Shown here one piece after another: positions 37,401 to 46,700 of a DNA stretch of 64,000 nucleotides (position 1 is the first letter of the stretch; every line of letters starts with the position of its first letter). The stretch is from Cytophagaceae bacterium (GTDB lineage: Bacteria > Bacteroidota > Bacteroidia > Flavobacteriales > Flavobacteriaceae): NCBI GenBank assembly GCA_002710685.1, contig PALD01000029.1, forward strand, positions 155,757-219,756, given 5' to 3'. Below the pieces are notes generated by a model that had not been told where the DNA came from, did no database searches, and saw only the letters and a list, made by a program, of their open reading frames with translations. A program made the translations under genes and the position numbers.

Positions 37401-39094
37401 GCCTGGTTGATGGCAGCTATACCATTACTTATACCTTAAGTGGGGCAAACGAGGGTACTTTTATTGAAGCAACCCTTGCCGTGACCAGTGGTGAGGCCAT
37501 TTTTCAAATACCTGACGAAAATCTCGCAAATACGGGCGAGACCTCAATTACAATAACCAACATCACAAATGAACTTACCTCCTGTTTCACTGACGGCCTG
37601 GGTATCACAGCTTCTTTTAGGATAAATGAGGTTCCACAGGTGGCCAGTGAAAATCTAACGGCAATGGACGCCTGCCTGGGTGATAATACGGTGGTTACGT
37701 TTACCGGTGCTGGGCTAGTTGATGGAGCATATGAAATAACCTATACCTTGAACGGTGCCAATGCACAGCCCGAAACCTTGACCACAATCACCGTTACTGA
37801 TGGTGTTGCACAGACAAATGTGATGGCCTCTGCATTAAGCAGTACAGGCACGACCACCTTTACGATCACATCCATATCAAGCGTCGCCACGGGCTGTGAC
37901 AACACCTCTACCGCAGCAGTAGATTTTGAGGTAAACCTCATCCCAGATGCCAGTGACCTTGCTTTAGAAAGTGTGGATATCTGTTTTGGAGAAGATGGCC
38001 TGGGCACATTGACATCAACCACGTTGATGGATGGAAACTATACGGTTACCTTTGATTTAAGTGGAGCTTCAACAGCTACGGGTAATACCTCGACCGTCGC
38101 CATGAACGGGGGTACGGGACTTTTCTTGATAGATGCTGGTATTTTGGCTTCCGCCGGAATGCAGACCATCACGATTACTGGCATGGAGAGTGAAGCAGGC
38201 TGTTCAGCAGCTACTGCCTCGGCCAGTGCAGATTTTGAAATACTGCCCCTTCCAGATACAACGGGACTAACCCTTGCTATTGAAGATATATGTTATGAAA
38301 ATGACACCATGGTCCTATTGACCGGTGCTTCAAATCTAATGGATGGTGATTACCTGGTAACATATTTTGTAGAGGGTGCCAACGCTCAAGGCGAAATGAC
38401 CTTGTCCCTAAATTTTGTTGATGGTTCTTCAAGTATTGCCCTTCCAGGCACTACCCTTGTCAATGCCGGTGAAACCACGGTTACTATAACCGCGATAACA
38501 AACATCACCACGCAATGTACTTCAGTGGTGGATATATCAACAACATTTACGGTACTTGATCCTGACCCACCCAGCCTGACAGGTACATTGACCTTTTGCA
38601 TCAATGATGACCCCACCCTGGGGGATTTACTGGGGCAGCTCTCAACGACTGACGGGGTTAATTTTTACACCACGACTTCTGGCGGAAGCCCGCTCACACT
38701 GGACACCTTACTGAATAACGGAGCCACGTACTACGCATCCATAACGGGCAATCAAGGATGTGAGGGCAGGGAACGCACAGCTTTTACCGTTGACCTTACA
38801 GGGTGTACAGGCCTCTTCATCCCCGAAGGTTTTTCTCCCAATGGCGATGGAATCAATGACACATTCGCAATTGAAAACATAGGTCTTATCTATCCTAAAT
38901 ACAGCATCAAGATCTTCAACAGGACAGGACAGACCGTTTTTAAGGGAAACAATGGAACGGGGTACTGGACGGGTCGTTCCAACAATAGTAGCTGGGGCAA
39001 TGAAGTCTTGCCCAATGGTGTCTACTTCTATATTCTAGAGTTTAATGATGGCACGACAAAGCCGGTTCAAGGAAATGTTTACCTCAACAGATAA
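34481..39094 (+). CDS. Giant T9SS type B (gliding-type) surface protein, 1537 aa
   Basis: An exported protein with a signal peptide (ends FSAQAQ, residue 29). Residues about 30-300 hold three Ig-like segments with GTWT/GTYIFTY motifs. About 300-1390 is a run of ten degenerate repeats of roughly 100-110 aa, each opening with a P-D line and a VADxC-type Cys, then DGxYxITYxLSGAN and TTVTITSI. The last 90 residues are a gliding-motility C-terminal domain (PEGFSPNGDGINDTF, IKIFNRTGQTVF, LPNGVYFYILEF), the T9SS type B sorting signal. It is followed at 13 bp by its PorP/SprF-like partner. Probably a cell-surface filament or adhesin like SprB, though shorter. Confidence 0.9.
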   Translation: MIKNFTRDKVQYLLLAFFMGFLSFSAQAQCAGDDASLTVCDKPSNQFIDLYGLLGPNALPGGTWTDNDSSGGLDENTGQLNTFAINIGGTFSYTYTVTGNAGCTDNSSNVNITLASYAGTSNGDAVACSDDGNVNLFQFTGGNPSPTLDGTWTSSNAPAGSLDDFIFNAVMAGPGTYDFTYTVPAQGTCPASSSSVQVRVFRRPESGTAVQQVFCETDDLSSFTNLDLRNILMGEDGGGMWMDTSGTGEISSVNDSMINVENIRDTFGPGTYIFTYRVNPLNPACAPASTNVPIIIEDVLDFNAATLTITQPEDGICAGELPIVVYAQLLTNTPNIPDGDYELTYTVNPSPNVGTQTTTITLSGGEANFELDSSFFNGPGEVTVEITEIIDPNTTNTCPVEIPLLVDTFDIYNMPDPSDTQVVVNEPICLNEGANFVINDAGTTTTIELEDGDYDVAYTLDGPGGMATYIKTATVTGGMATIDIASSEIATDGDYTITITSFTSIYGCETATSLTDEFVVYPLPDAQNITVSIDDTCEDETITVTINDPDMGLGDGDFTIEYEIAGAINLAGGSETVAFTAGTGTFNLPEAILTNGASTFTITNISNSSTGCTAINQTAPQVSFTIYGNPDLTGSTLSVADTCQDQPTMVTLVDSIDNIPDGEYEITYTLGSGTQDVMAVTTATNGTLAFEISAEAASTPGSVTLTITGFVRTGPACAATAGLPLSTMYEIIPTPILDDASINVADVCSGGDATVQISGAGLMDGTYEITYGVSGANSITNATENVVFAGGTASFMLLSASIPNTGEMTIDVSGVVELNSANACTATVTGLTTTFTNNPEPDLSSTQVTAIETVCYGDNGTVFITDPDGNLVDGEYIINYALSGANVATALSETINVVDGSSSISIDAALLPNTGTTTVTLESVVDALSGCTSTTLPAAVDFTVASNPDMASAQVSVADFCFGENYMATLTAPSLVDGSYTITYTLSGANEGTFIEATLAVTSGEAIFQIPDENLANTGETSITITNITNELTSCFTDGLGITASFRINEVPQVASENLTAMDACLGDNTVVTFTGAGLVDGAYEITYTLNGANAQPETLTTITVTDGVAQTNVMASALSSTGTTTFTITSISSVATGCDNTSTAAVDFEVNLIPDASDLALESVDICFGEDGLGTLTSTTLMDGNYTVTFDLSGASTATGNTSTVAMNGGTGLFLIDAGILASAGMQTITITGMESEAGCSAATASASADFEILPLPDTTGLTLAIEDICYENDTMVLLTGASNLMDGDYLVTYFVEGANAQGEMTLSLNFVDGSSSIALPGTTLVNAGETTVTITAITNITTQCTSVVDISTTFTVLDPDPPSLTGTLTFCINDDPTLGDLLGQLSTTDGVNFYTTTSGGSPLTLDTLLNNGATYYASITGNQGCEGRERTAFTVDLTGCTGLFIPEGFSPNGDGINDTFAIENIGLIYPKYSIKIFNRTGQTVFKGNNGTGYWTGRSNNSSWGNEVLPNGVYFYILEFNDGTTKPVQGNVYLNR

Positions 39095-39107
39095 AAGGAT
39101 AATCAAG

Positions 39108-40055
39108 ATGAAAACAATATTTAAAAACATACTTTTTGCGGTGATTGTCCTTTATGGAGTTAAATCTTTTGCGCAACAGGATCCTGCATATACCCAGTAT
39201 ATGTACAACATGAGCCTGGTTAACCCAGCTTATGCCTCTGACGATATGGGAATTTTAAAAATGGGATCACTATACCGCGCACAATGGGCAGGTATTGATG
39301 GCGCGCCTCGCACCATAACCCTTTTTGCACACACCCCAATTAATGAAAAAATAGAAACGGGCATCAACCTCGTCCATGATGAAATAGGTGATGTGGTTAA
39401 GGAGACCAACTTTAATGCAGATTTTGCTTACAAGCTCATGATTGATGAAAAATCAACGCTCTCTTTAGGTCTTAAGGCCGGTCTTAGCTTTTTTAATGCA
39501 GACTTTACCCAGGTGCAATTGGCCAGCGGTAATGCATCCACTGACCCCGCCTTTGCACAGATCATCAATGAAACTTTTCCTACCATAGGAATTGGGGCTT
39601 TTTATTACACTGACAAGTATTATGTGGGCCTGAGCACCCCTAACCTCCTTGCCAACAAGCACCTTGAGGGACAGGATGGTGTCAAGACCCTGGGAGCTGA
39701 AGCCACCCACCTTTTCCTTACGGCAGGCTATGTTCTTGATATAGATACAGATTTCAGGTTCAAGCCCTCCTTTATGCTTAGAGGGGTAAAAGGTGCTCCC
39801 TGCGAAGTTGACATCAATGCCAACATACTTTATCAAGAACGTTTTGAAGCGGGTATAGGTTACCGTTTTGGCGATGCGCTTACCGGGCTGGTAAACTTTG
39901 AGGTATCACCGGGCCTACGTGTGGGGTATGCCTATGATTACACCACCTCAAACCTGAGCAAATACAGCAACGGAAGCCATGAAATCATGGTGTTGTTTGA
40001 CCTGAAGATTTTTAATGCATTGTCAACCAATGGCAATTCAAAACGTTTTTTCTAA
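39108..40055 (+). CDS. PorP/SprF family T9SS membrane protein
   Basis: A 315-aa outer-membrane protein of the PorP/SprF family. The signal peptide (MKTIFKNILFAVIVLYGVKSFAQ) is followed by the family hallmark QDPAYTQYMYNMSLVNPAYA. Later strands (IGIGAFYYTDKYYVGLSTPNLL, ALTGLVNFEVSPGLRVGYAYDYTTS) fit the 14-stranded barrel. SprF-type proteins attach or help export the T9SS type B protein encoded next door. The frame extends upstream into the previous gene; the ATG at 39108 starts the signal peptide. Confidence 0.92.
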   Translation: MKTIFKNILFAVIVLYGVKSFAQQDPAYTQYMYNMSLVNPAYASDDMGILKMGSLYRAQWAGIDGAPRTITLFAHTPINEKIETGINLVHDEIGDVVKETNFNADFAYKLMIDEKSTLSLGLKAGLSFFNADFTQVQLASGNASTDPAFAQIINETFPTIGIGAFYYTDKYYVGLSTPNLLANKHLEGQDGVKTLGAEATHLFLTAGYVLDIDTDFRFKPSFMLRGVKGAPCEVDINANILYQERFEAGIGYRFGDALTGLVNFEVSPGLRVGYAYDYTTSNLSKYSNGSHEIMVLFDLKIFNALSTNGNSKRFF

Positions 40056-40086
40056 AAAAGGGATAGGCACAAACTTCACTTAACAT

Positions 40087-40113
40087 AAAAAGGCCATCAT
40101 ATCGATGGCCTTT
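40087..40113. terminator. Bidirectional intrinsic terminator
   Basis: Ten-bp stem AAAGGCCATC/GATGGCCTTT with a five-base loop. It has a T-rich tail on the minus strand and a shorter one on the plus strand, between convergent genes. Confidence 0.75.
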
Positions 40114-40124
40114 GTTGTATTCCA

Positions 40125-40145
40125 TTTTTCGCTTTAAGCGAAAAA
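40125..40145. repeat. Intergenic palindrome TTTTTCGCTT-T-AAGCGAAAAA
   Basis: Ten-bp perfect arms, 3 bp past the stop of the MoxR-like gene, next to the terminator. CGCTT/AAGCG subtype. Confidence 0.7.
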
Positions 40146-40148
40146 AGA

Positions 40149-41612
40149 TCAAATCCCACTGATATAGCTGCCATAGAGATCTTTGAACCTCATGCCTTCG
40201 GTAAGGCGGTACTTGCTCAGCTTTTTAAACTCTACCAGTGCCCAGAGCACAAATTCCCTCAAAAAATAAGCATACTTCTCATCAACATCTGGCTGATATT
40301 TTTTTACCAGGTCATCGAGGGGCTTGATCTTATCCAGTTCATTTTTATAATCAACATCGGTAAGGTCATCGAGGAGTTTAAATTCAGTCTGGTCAAAAAA
40401 CCAGTTCACGATATCATCATACGGGTTCCTTTCGGTTTCCTTCTCCAGTTTTTTTATTTCGGGAAAATTGTCCCTGAACAATGTTTTTATGGCACTGCCC
40501 AAAAGTATCTGTGCAACCGCCGCTGAACCTTCTTGCTCCCCTTCATAGACCAGTTCTACTTTTCCGGTAATGGAGGGTATAATGCCCAGAAAATCACCCA
40601 TGCGCACGGTAGTCTTTTCCTGGTTGGTCAACAAGGCCCTACGCTCTGCCGTGCTGAGCAGGTTTTCAAAAGCCGTGATGCTCATCCTGGCACTCACGCC
40701 GCTCTTGGCATCTATAAGCTCGCTTTCCCTGGCTTCAAAGCTTATTTGCTCCAGCAGGTCCATGGCAAAGGGTGGAACCTCAACGGCATCTGACTGTACA
40801 TTGTTTTTTCTTGCTTCCTGCTCTGTAATGGTTCTTGCTATTTCAATACTTTGAGGGTAGTGCGTTAATATCTGTGAACCTATACGGTCTTTAAGTGGCG
40901 TCACGATGCTGCCACGATTTGTGTAATCTTCAGGGTTTGCCGTAAATACAAATTGCATATCAAGCGGTAACCTTAGTTTAAATCCACGTATCTGTATATC
41001 TCCTTCCTGCAGGATATTGAATAGAGCCACCTGGATACGAGCCTGTAGGTCTGGCAATTCATTGATCACAAAGATTGACCTGTTTGCCCGCGGTATCATA
41101 CCGTAGTGAATCACGCGCTCATCAGCATAGCTCAACTTGAGGTTTGCGGCCTTAATGGGGTCAACATCGCCTATGAGGTCTGCCACGGTAACATCTGGCG
41201 TGGCGAGTTTTTCAAAAAAACGTTCGTCCCTATGTACCCAGTCTATGGGCGTGTCGCCCTCTTTTTCTTTGATAAGGTTGAGTACATAGCGGGAGATGGG
41301 CCTTAACGGGTCATCATTGATTTCAGAACCTTCAACCACGGGTATCCACTCATCGAGCAACTGCACCATGAGCCTGGCAAGCCTTGTCTTGGCCTGCCCT
41401 CTAAGGCCCAGCAGGTTTATATTGTGCTTAGAGAGTATGGCACGCTCAAGTTCAGGAATAACGGTATATTCATACCCATGGATTCCCTCAAATGAATTCT
41501 TGCCGTTTTTTATATTGTGCAATAGGTTGTTGCGCAGTTCTTCTTTTATACTCTTGCTATTGTACCCAGAATCTTCAAGTTCTTTTAAAGTTGTAATCGC
41601 TGGTTTTGACAT
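40149..41612 (-). CDS. MoxR/ChlI-like AAA ATPase
   Basis: A 487-aa AAA ATPase of the magnesium-chelatase I / MoxR type. The P-loop reads GLRGQAKT (69-76, Lys75), lacking the usual third glycine; the Walker B region IFVINELPDL has Asn where Asp is common. ALFNILQEGDIQIRGF and FVFTANPEDYTNRG (sensor 1) are conserved. Partner of the VWA protein encoded 20 bp upstream; such pairs act as chaperones for metal insertion or complex assembly. No chlorophyll genes are near, so chelatase activity is not implied. Confidence 0.85.
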   Translation of the reverse strand: MSKPAITTLKELEDSGYNSKSIKEELRNNLLHNIKNGKNSFEGIHGYEYTVIPELERAILSKHNINLLGLRGQAKTRLARLMVQLLDEWIPVVEGSEINDDPLRPISRYVLNLIKEKEGDTPIDWVHRDERFFEKLATPDVTVADLIGDVDPIKAANLKLSYADERVIHYGMIPRANRSIFVINELPDLQARIQVALFNILQEGDIQIRGFKLRLPLDMQFVFTANPEDYTNRGSIVTPLKDRIGSQILTHYPQSIEIARTITEQEARKNNVQSDAVEVPPFAMDLLEQISFEARESELIDAKSGVSARMSITAFENLLSTAERRALLTNQEKTTVRMGDFLGIIPSITGKVELVYEGEQEGSAAVAQILLGSAIKTLFRDNFPEIKKLEKETERNPYDDIVNWFFDQTEFKLLDDLTDVDYKNELDKIKPLDDLVKKYQPDVDEKYAYFLREFVLWALVEFKKLSKYRLTEGMRFKDLYGSYISGI

Positions 41613-41632
41613 TTTTATCTCTTTATCCTAGT

Positions 41633-42754
41633 TTATCTTATTCTCTTTTTCCTGTTTGTCTCATAATCCTCAAAAATCATTTCACCCAGGCCTTCAAGTC
41701 CCGTGTAAAATGCCTTGCCCTGGTTTGCTTGGGCAAATTGCCTCACAAACTTCATCAGGTAGGGGTCTTGGGCAATCATGAACGTGGTGATGGGTATTTT
41801 CAACTTTCGAGCTTGACTCGCCATACTATAACATTTATTGACGATATAGTCGTCCAGCCCCACGCTGTTTTTATAATAATAACCATCTGGCTCGCGCACA
41901 CAGCTGGGCTTACCATCTGTTATCATAAAAATCTGCTTGTTTGTATTGCGCTTGCGCCTCAGGATATCCATGGCCAGCTGTAGCCCGGCAACGGTATTTG
42001 TATGATAGGGCCCCACTTGGAGATAGGGTAAATCCTTTATTTTAATGGGCCAGGCATCGTTGCCAAAAACCAATATATCCAGCGTATCCTTGGGGTAACG
42101 TGTCGTGATGAGTTCAGCCAGGGCCATCGCGACTTTTTTTGCCGGGGTAATCCTGTCCTCACCGTATAAAATCATGCTGTGGCTTATGTCTATCATGAGC
42201 ACGGTACTCATTTGAGATTTGTGCTGGGTCTGCTCTACGACCAGGTCACTTTCATTGAGGTTAAAATCACCCAGTCCATGGTTTATCTGTGCATTGCGCA
42301 AGCTCTCGGTAATCGAGACACGCTCAAGTGCATCGCCAAACCTATATTCACGGAACTCCCCGGTCTGTTCATCACCCCGGCCCAACTGACTGGTACGGTG
42401 GTTACCGGCAGCATTTTTTTTCAGTTTGCCAAAAATCTGCTCAAGTGCCCGCTTGCGTATTGCCTTTTCGGTCTTTGCCGTGATGCTCATGCCACCATTG
42501 CCGTCAGGCTTTATTTCTTCCCGGATGTATCCCTTCTCCTTAAGTTCTTCAATAAAATCATCAAGGGTATAATCTTCATTGGTAAGATTATACTCTTTGT
42601 CCAGCTCCCTGAGCCAGTCAATCGCTTCATCAAAATCCCCAGAGGTATGCGTGATCAACTCCTTGAAGATGTCCAGCAGTTTGTCAAAAAGCGGCTGGTC
42701 TGGAGCCTCATATTTTTTAAAGGTAAATCCCCTTGCGTTCGGTTTCTTTTCCAT
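41633..42754 (-). CDS. VWA domain protein, MoxR/ChlI partner
   Basis: A 373-aa soluble protein. The C-terminal half is a von Willebrand A domain with an intact MIDAS: D189-I-S191-H-S193, a TVAG Thr and ITDGKPS. The N-terminal half (about 1-165) is helical and charged, as in ChlD-type partners. It lies directly upstream of the AAA ATPase in one operon. The AAA-VWA pair presumably forms a remodelling complex; the target is unknown. Confidence 0.87.
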   Translation of the reverse strand: MEKKPNARGFTFKKYEAPDQPLFDKLLDIFKELITHTSGDFDEAIDWLRELDKEYNLTNEDYTLDDFIEELKEKGYIREEIKPDGNGGMSITAKTEKAIRKRALEQIFGKLKKNAAGNHRTSQLGRGDEQTGEFREYRFGDALERVSITESLRNAQINHGLGDFNLNESDLVVEQTQHKSQMSTVLMIDISHSMILYGEDRITPAKKVAMALAELITTRYPKDTLDILVFGNDAWPIKIKDLPYLQVGPYHTNTVAGLQLAMDILRRKRNTNKQIFMITDGKPSCVREPDGYYYKNSVGLDDYIVNKCYSMASQARKLKIPITTFMIAQDPYLMKFVRQFAQANQGKAFYTGLEGLGEMIFEDYETNRKKRIR

Positions 42755-42818
42755 AACACTTAAAAGTACAGGATTTATTGATGTTGATGAAACCCTTGCT
42801 TGTTAAAGTAACCTCAAA

Positions 42819-42848
42819 AAAAAAAATCCCCGCCGTTAGGCAGGGATT
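42819..42848 (-). terminator. Intrinsic terminator of the fasciclin gene
   Basis: AATCCCCGCC/GGCAGGGATT-type hairpin with a GTTA loop, followed on the minus strand by a run of about twelve T. Confidence 0.85.
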
Positions 42849-42871
42849 CCCTCTTTCTCATTTTCAATATA

Positions 42872-42886
42872 TGGCTTTCGCCAAAA
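42872..42886. repeat. Palindrome TGGCTTTCGCCAAAA next to fasciclin stop
   Basis: It ends at the base before the stop codon of the fasciclin gene (minus strand), between gene and terminator. Confidence 0.65.
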
Positions 42887-43483
42887 TTACTTCTTGGGCA
42901 TCACTACCGCATCGATGGCATGGATAACACCATTAGATGCTTCCACATCAGCCTGAACGACCTTTGCAGAGTTACCCTGAGCGTCCTTAAGTACCACATC
43001 TTCACCATCAAGGGTTGCGGTAAGCTTATCACCTTGTACGGTAATAATGTCAAAGCTACCTCCATTTTCCTTAATTGCAGCCTTGATATCTGCTGCAGTG
43101 AACTTACCGGGAACTACATGATATTTAAGCACGTTGCTCAATTTTTCCTTGTTCTCTGGTTTCATCCATGCATCCCTGTCAGCTTGTGGTATGGCTTCAA
43201 AGGCTTGGTTAGTAGGGGCAAAAACGGTGTATGGCCCTTCACTGCTAAGCGTTTCTCCCAGGTCTGCAGCTACTACTGCGCCTTCCAGGTCAGAGAAGTT
43301 ATCGTCATCCATGGCAATGTCAGCTATGGTTACCTGGTCTTCTTCAACAGGGGTGGTGACCTCGGTTGCTTCCATAGCTACTTCATCAGTAGATTCATTA
43401 TAATCTTCAGCTTTTTTCTCTTTATCATTACAGGCAACGGCCATCATGGCTACTGCTGCAAGTGTCAAAATTGTCTTTTTCAT
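42887..43483 (-). CDS. Fasciclin-domain lipoprotein
   Basis: A 198-aa envelope protein. The signal peptide ends in a lipobox (AVAC, Cys18), followed by an acidic linker (about 20-55) and one FAS1 domain with the two conserved blocks: YTVFAPTNQAFEAIP and the closing NGVIHAIDAVVMPKK, with LKYHVVPGKF between. FAS1 domains mediate adhesion. The ATG at 43481-43483 is preferred to an upstream TTG. Own terminator; divergent from the sortilin-type gene. Confidence 0.92.
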   Translation of the reverse strand: MKKTILTLAAVAMMAVACNDKEKKAEDYNESTDEVAMEATEVTTPVEEDQVTIADIAMDDDNFSDLEGAVVAADLGETLSSEGPYTVFAPTNQAFEAIPQADRDAWMKPENKEKLSNVLKYHVVPGKFTAADIKAAIKENGGSFDIITVQGDKLTATLDGEDVVLKDAQGNSAKVVQADVEASNGVIHAIDAVVMPKK

Positions 43484-43784
43484 TTTCAAATTATTTGTTT
43501 GGTTTAACGATGGTAAAAGTAGGGGGTGGCTAGTTAAACAATTTATAAATAGATGGTAAGCTTGCGTTAATGTTGCGGCAGGGATTGAGGCACCTGTGGG
43601 AGCTCATGCGCCAGGGCGCATAGCGACTGCCGAAAGCCCGGCAGGCTGCATCCTTGCTGCCTGGGCGCCATGATAGAATATTTGAAATTTCAGCACGTTG
43701 TTAAATCAAACGGCAAAACAGCCCTTGATACTTTTAAAAAAAGTATAAATTAGACCATTACTAGAAAAAATAAAACCTCTACAC
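43484..43784. other. Divergent intergenic region with GC-rich element
   Basis: 301 bp between the fasciclin and sortilin-type genes. Its middle (43561-43675) is distinctly GC-rich against AT-rich flanks and holds small inverted repeats (ATGCGC..GCGCAT; CTGCCG..CGGCAG). No coding frame of note. Confidence 0.55.
43561..43675. other. GC-rich structured intergenic element
   Basis: About 115 bp that could fold into two or more short hairpins. The composition shift and the folds resemble the GC-rich intergenic repeat elements known in flavobacterial genomes, or a small RNA. No second copy is in this window, so it is not proven to be a repeat. Strand unknown. Confidence 0.35.
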
Positions 43785-46700
43785 ATGTTGAAGAAACTCT
43801 CCATACTCCTTTTTTTAGTCCTTCCATTTGTGACCAGTGCACAAAAACTAGATATGTCGCTCGTAAAGAACATGAAGCCCAGGAGCATAGGTCCCGCGGG
43901 AATGAGCGGTCGCATCACGGCCATTGACGCCGTTACTTCTAATCCTGATATCATCTATGCGGGTTCCGCATCAGGAGGATTATGGAAATCAACCTCTGGA
44001 GGGGTAAAATGGGAGCCGGTCTTTGAACATGAAGAAACGGCATCCATAGGCGCGGTGGCGATACAACAGTCCAACCCCAGCGTGGTATGGGTGGGTACCG
44101 GTGAGGGAAACCCCAGGAACAGCGTCAACGGTGGTTATGGCATCTATAAATCGCTCGATGGTGGAAAAACATGGAAAAACATGGGGCTGAAGAACACGCG
44201 ACATATCTATAGGGTCATCATTGACCCCACAAATCCTGATGTTGTGTACGCCGGTGCAATAGGCTCGCCGTGGGGTGAACATCCTGAACGCGGGGTCTTC
44301 AAGACCACTGATGGTGGCAAGACCTGGGAAAAGGTCCTTTTTGTGAACAACAGGACGGGAGCGGCTGACCTTGTCATGGATCCCAACAACCCCAACAAAC
44401 TTATCGCCGGCATGTGGGAGCATCACCGCGACCCATACTTCTTTAAGAGTGGTGGCCCGGGTTCTGGCCTATACATAACCTATGATGGGGGTGAAAACTG
44501 GAAAAAAATAAAACCAGAAGATGGCCTTCCCGAAGGTGAGCTGGGCCGCATTGGGCTGGCCATAGCCCCCAGCAATTCAAACATCGTGTATGCGTATGTA
44601 GAATCAAAGAAAAATGCGCTTTACCGTTCTGAAGATGGTGGTACCTCATGGAAAAAAGTCAATGACGACATGAATGAGATAGGCAACCGTCCTTTTTATT
44701 ATGCTGACATCTATGTGGCGCCAGATAATGAAAATAGGGTCTATACCATATTTACCTACGTAAACGTATCAGAAGACGGAGGAAAGAGCTTTAAGGAACT
44801 TATGCCTGCCTATGGTGCAGACAATGGCGTACACCCTGACCATCATGCATGGTTCATACACCCCAAGAATCCTGACTTTATGATGGATGGTAATGACGGT
44901 GGCCTATATATCACAAGAGATGGTGGCAAGGATTGGCGTTTTGTTGAGAACCTGCCCGTAGGGCAATTCTATCATGTCGCCGTGGATAATGACTATCCTT
45001 ATAATGTATATGGTGGCATGCAGGACAACGGAAGCTGGAGAGGGCCCGCCTATGTGTTGAAATCGCAGGGAATACGCAACTCTTACTGGCAGGAGATTTC
45101 ATTTGGTGACGGTTTTGATGTAGTGCCAGACCCTACTGACTTTGAGAAGGGCTGGTCAATGAGTCAGCAGGGCTATGTGGGAAGGTTTGATGCAAAGACC
45201 GGAAACAACTATTTGGTTAGGCCCACACATCCCGATCCTGATGTGCAATTGCGCTTTAACTGGAACAGTGCAATAGCCATAAACCCATTTCAGGACAAGA
45301 CGCTATATTTTGGCTCACAGTTTGTCCACCGTTCCTTTGATGGCGGGCTGACCTGGGAGGTGATCTCACCAGACCTCACCACAAATAATCCAGACCAGCA
45401 AAAACAAGCCGAAAGCGGCGGCCTTACCATGGATGCCACAGGGGCAGAAAATTACAATACCATCATCGTCATTGAACCCTCACCTGCAGAAATGGGCTTG
45501 ATATGGACAGGCTCTGACGATGGCCGCGTACACGTTACCCGCGATGGGGGTGGCCACTGGACCGAGGTTACCGCAAACCTCAAGGGATTGCCCGCCGGGA
45601 GCTGGATTTCACAAATCAGGGCTTCGCAGAACAATCCTGGGCAAGCCTTGCTCGTGGCAAACAATTACCGTAGGTACGACTATACACCCTATGCATACAA
45701 AACCTCAAATTATGGAAAATCCTGGGAAAGGATCGTGGGGCCAGAAGACGTGGAGAGCTTTACCCTCTCCATCATAGAAGACCCACAAGTGCCAGAACTC
45801 ATGTTCCTGGGTACTGATGACGGGCTTTATGTATCAATTGATGGGGCACAGAACTGGGCAAAATGGACCGAGGGCTTCCCCACCGTTCCCGTAAGGGACA
45901 TGGTCATCCACCCCAGGGAAAACGACCTGGTACTGGCTACCTTTGGCCGTAGTTTCTGGGTACTTGATGATATTAAACCCTTGCGTGCGCTTGCGCGAAA
46001 TAAATCCATGCTCAACAGCTTTGAGAGCGGCAAACCGGGTACAGTACAGCTCTTCCCACCCACCGAGGCCTACCAGAACGCTTATCAACAACCCACCGGG
46101 ACCCGCTTTGCCGCAGATGCGATCTACAGTGGCGAGAACAGGCCACCTGGAGCAAAAATCTCATACTTTGTGCGCCCCGGCGCGGCAAGTGACACAGATA
46201 AAAAATGGGATTCCATCAAACTTAATGTTTATGATGGTGCCCGCTTGATAAGAACACTAAAGACCAAGGCACCAGAAAAAGCCGGATTGTATGACTTTAG
46301 GTGGTCACTGGATGAAAAAGCAGCAGATAGGCCCTCAAGAACCATAAGAAAAAACAATTCTGAGCGTGGTGGACTGAGTGTAAGGCCGGGCAGCTATGAA
46401 CTTGAACTTATTTATGGCACTCAAAAATCATCAGAAAAAATCAACGTTAAGGCCGACCCTAGGCTCAACCAGAGCAAGGAGACCCTTGAAGAAATCTATT
46501 ATACTGGCAAGGAACTTCAAAAAATCACCCAGGTTGCCGCTGATGCCGTAAACCAACTCGTACAGAGCAAGAATACCGCAGAAGATTTTCAAAAGAAGAT
46601 GAAGGAAGCTGATGAAGACCTATATAAGGACGAGATTCAATCTTCTAAGGATATTATCAAGAAAATAGATGAGCAAATTGCCCTATTTATAGGTAAGGAT

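Noticed and set aside
40149..42754. Magnesium chelatase ChlI/ChlD
   Set aside because: The domain pair is similar, but no ChlH or tetrapyrrole genes are nearby and motifs differ; the general MoxR-VWA label is safer.
42179..43507. Two 190-aa-class plus-strand frames opposite the VWA and fasciclin genes
   Set aside because: Both are shadows of well-recognised minus-strand genes and carry no coherent motif.
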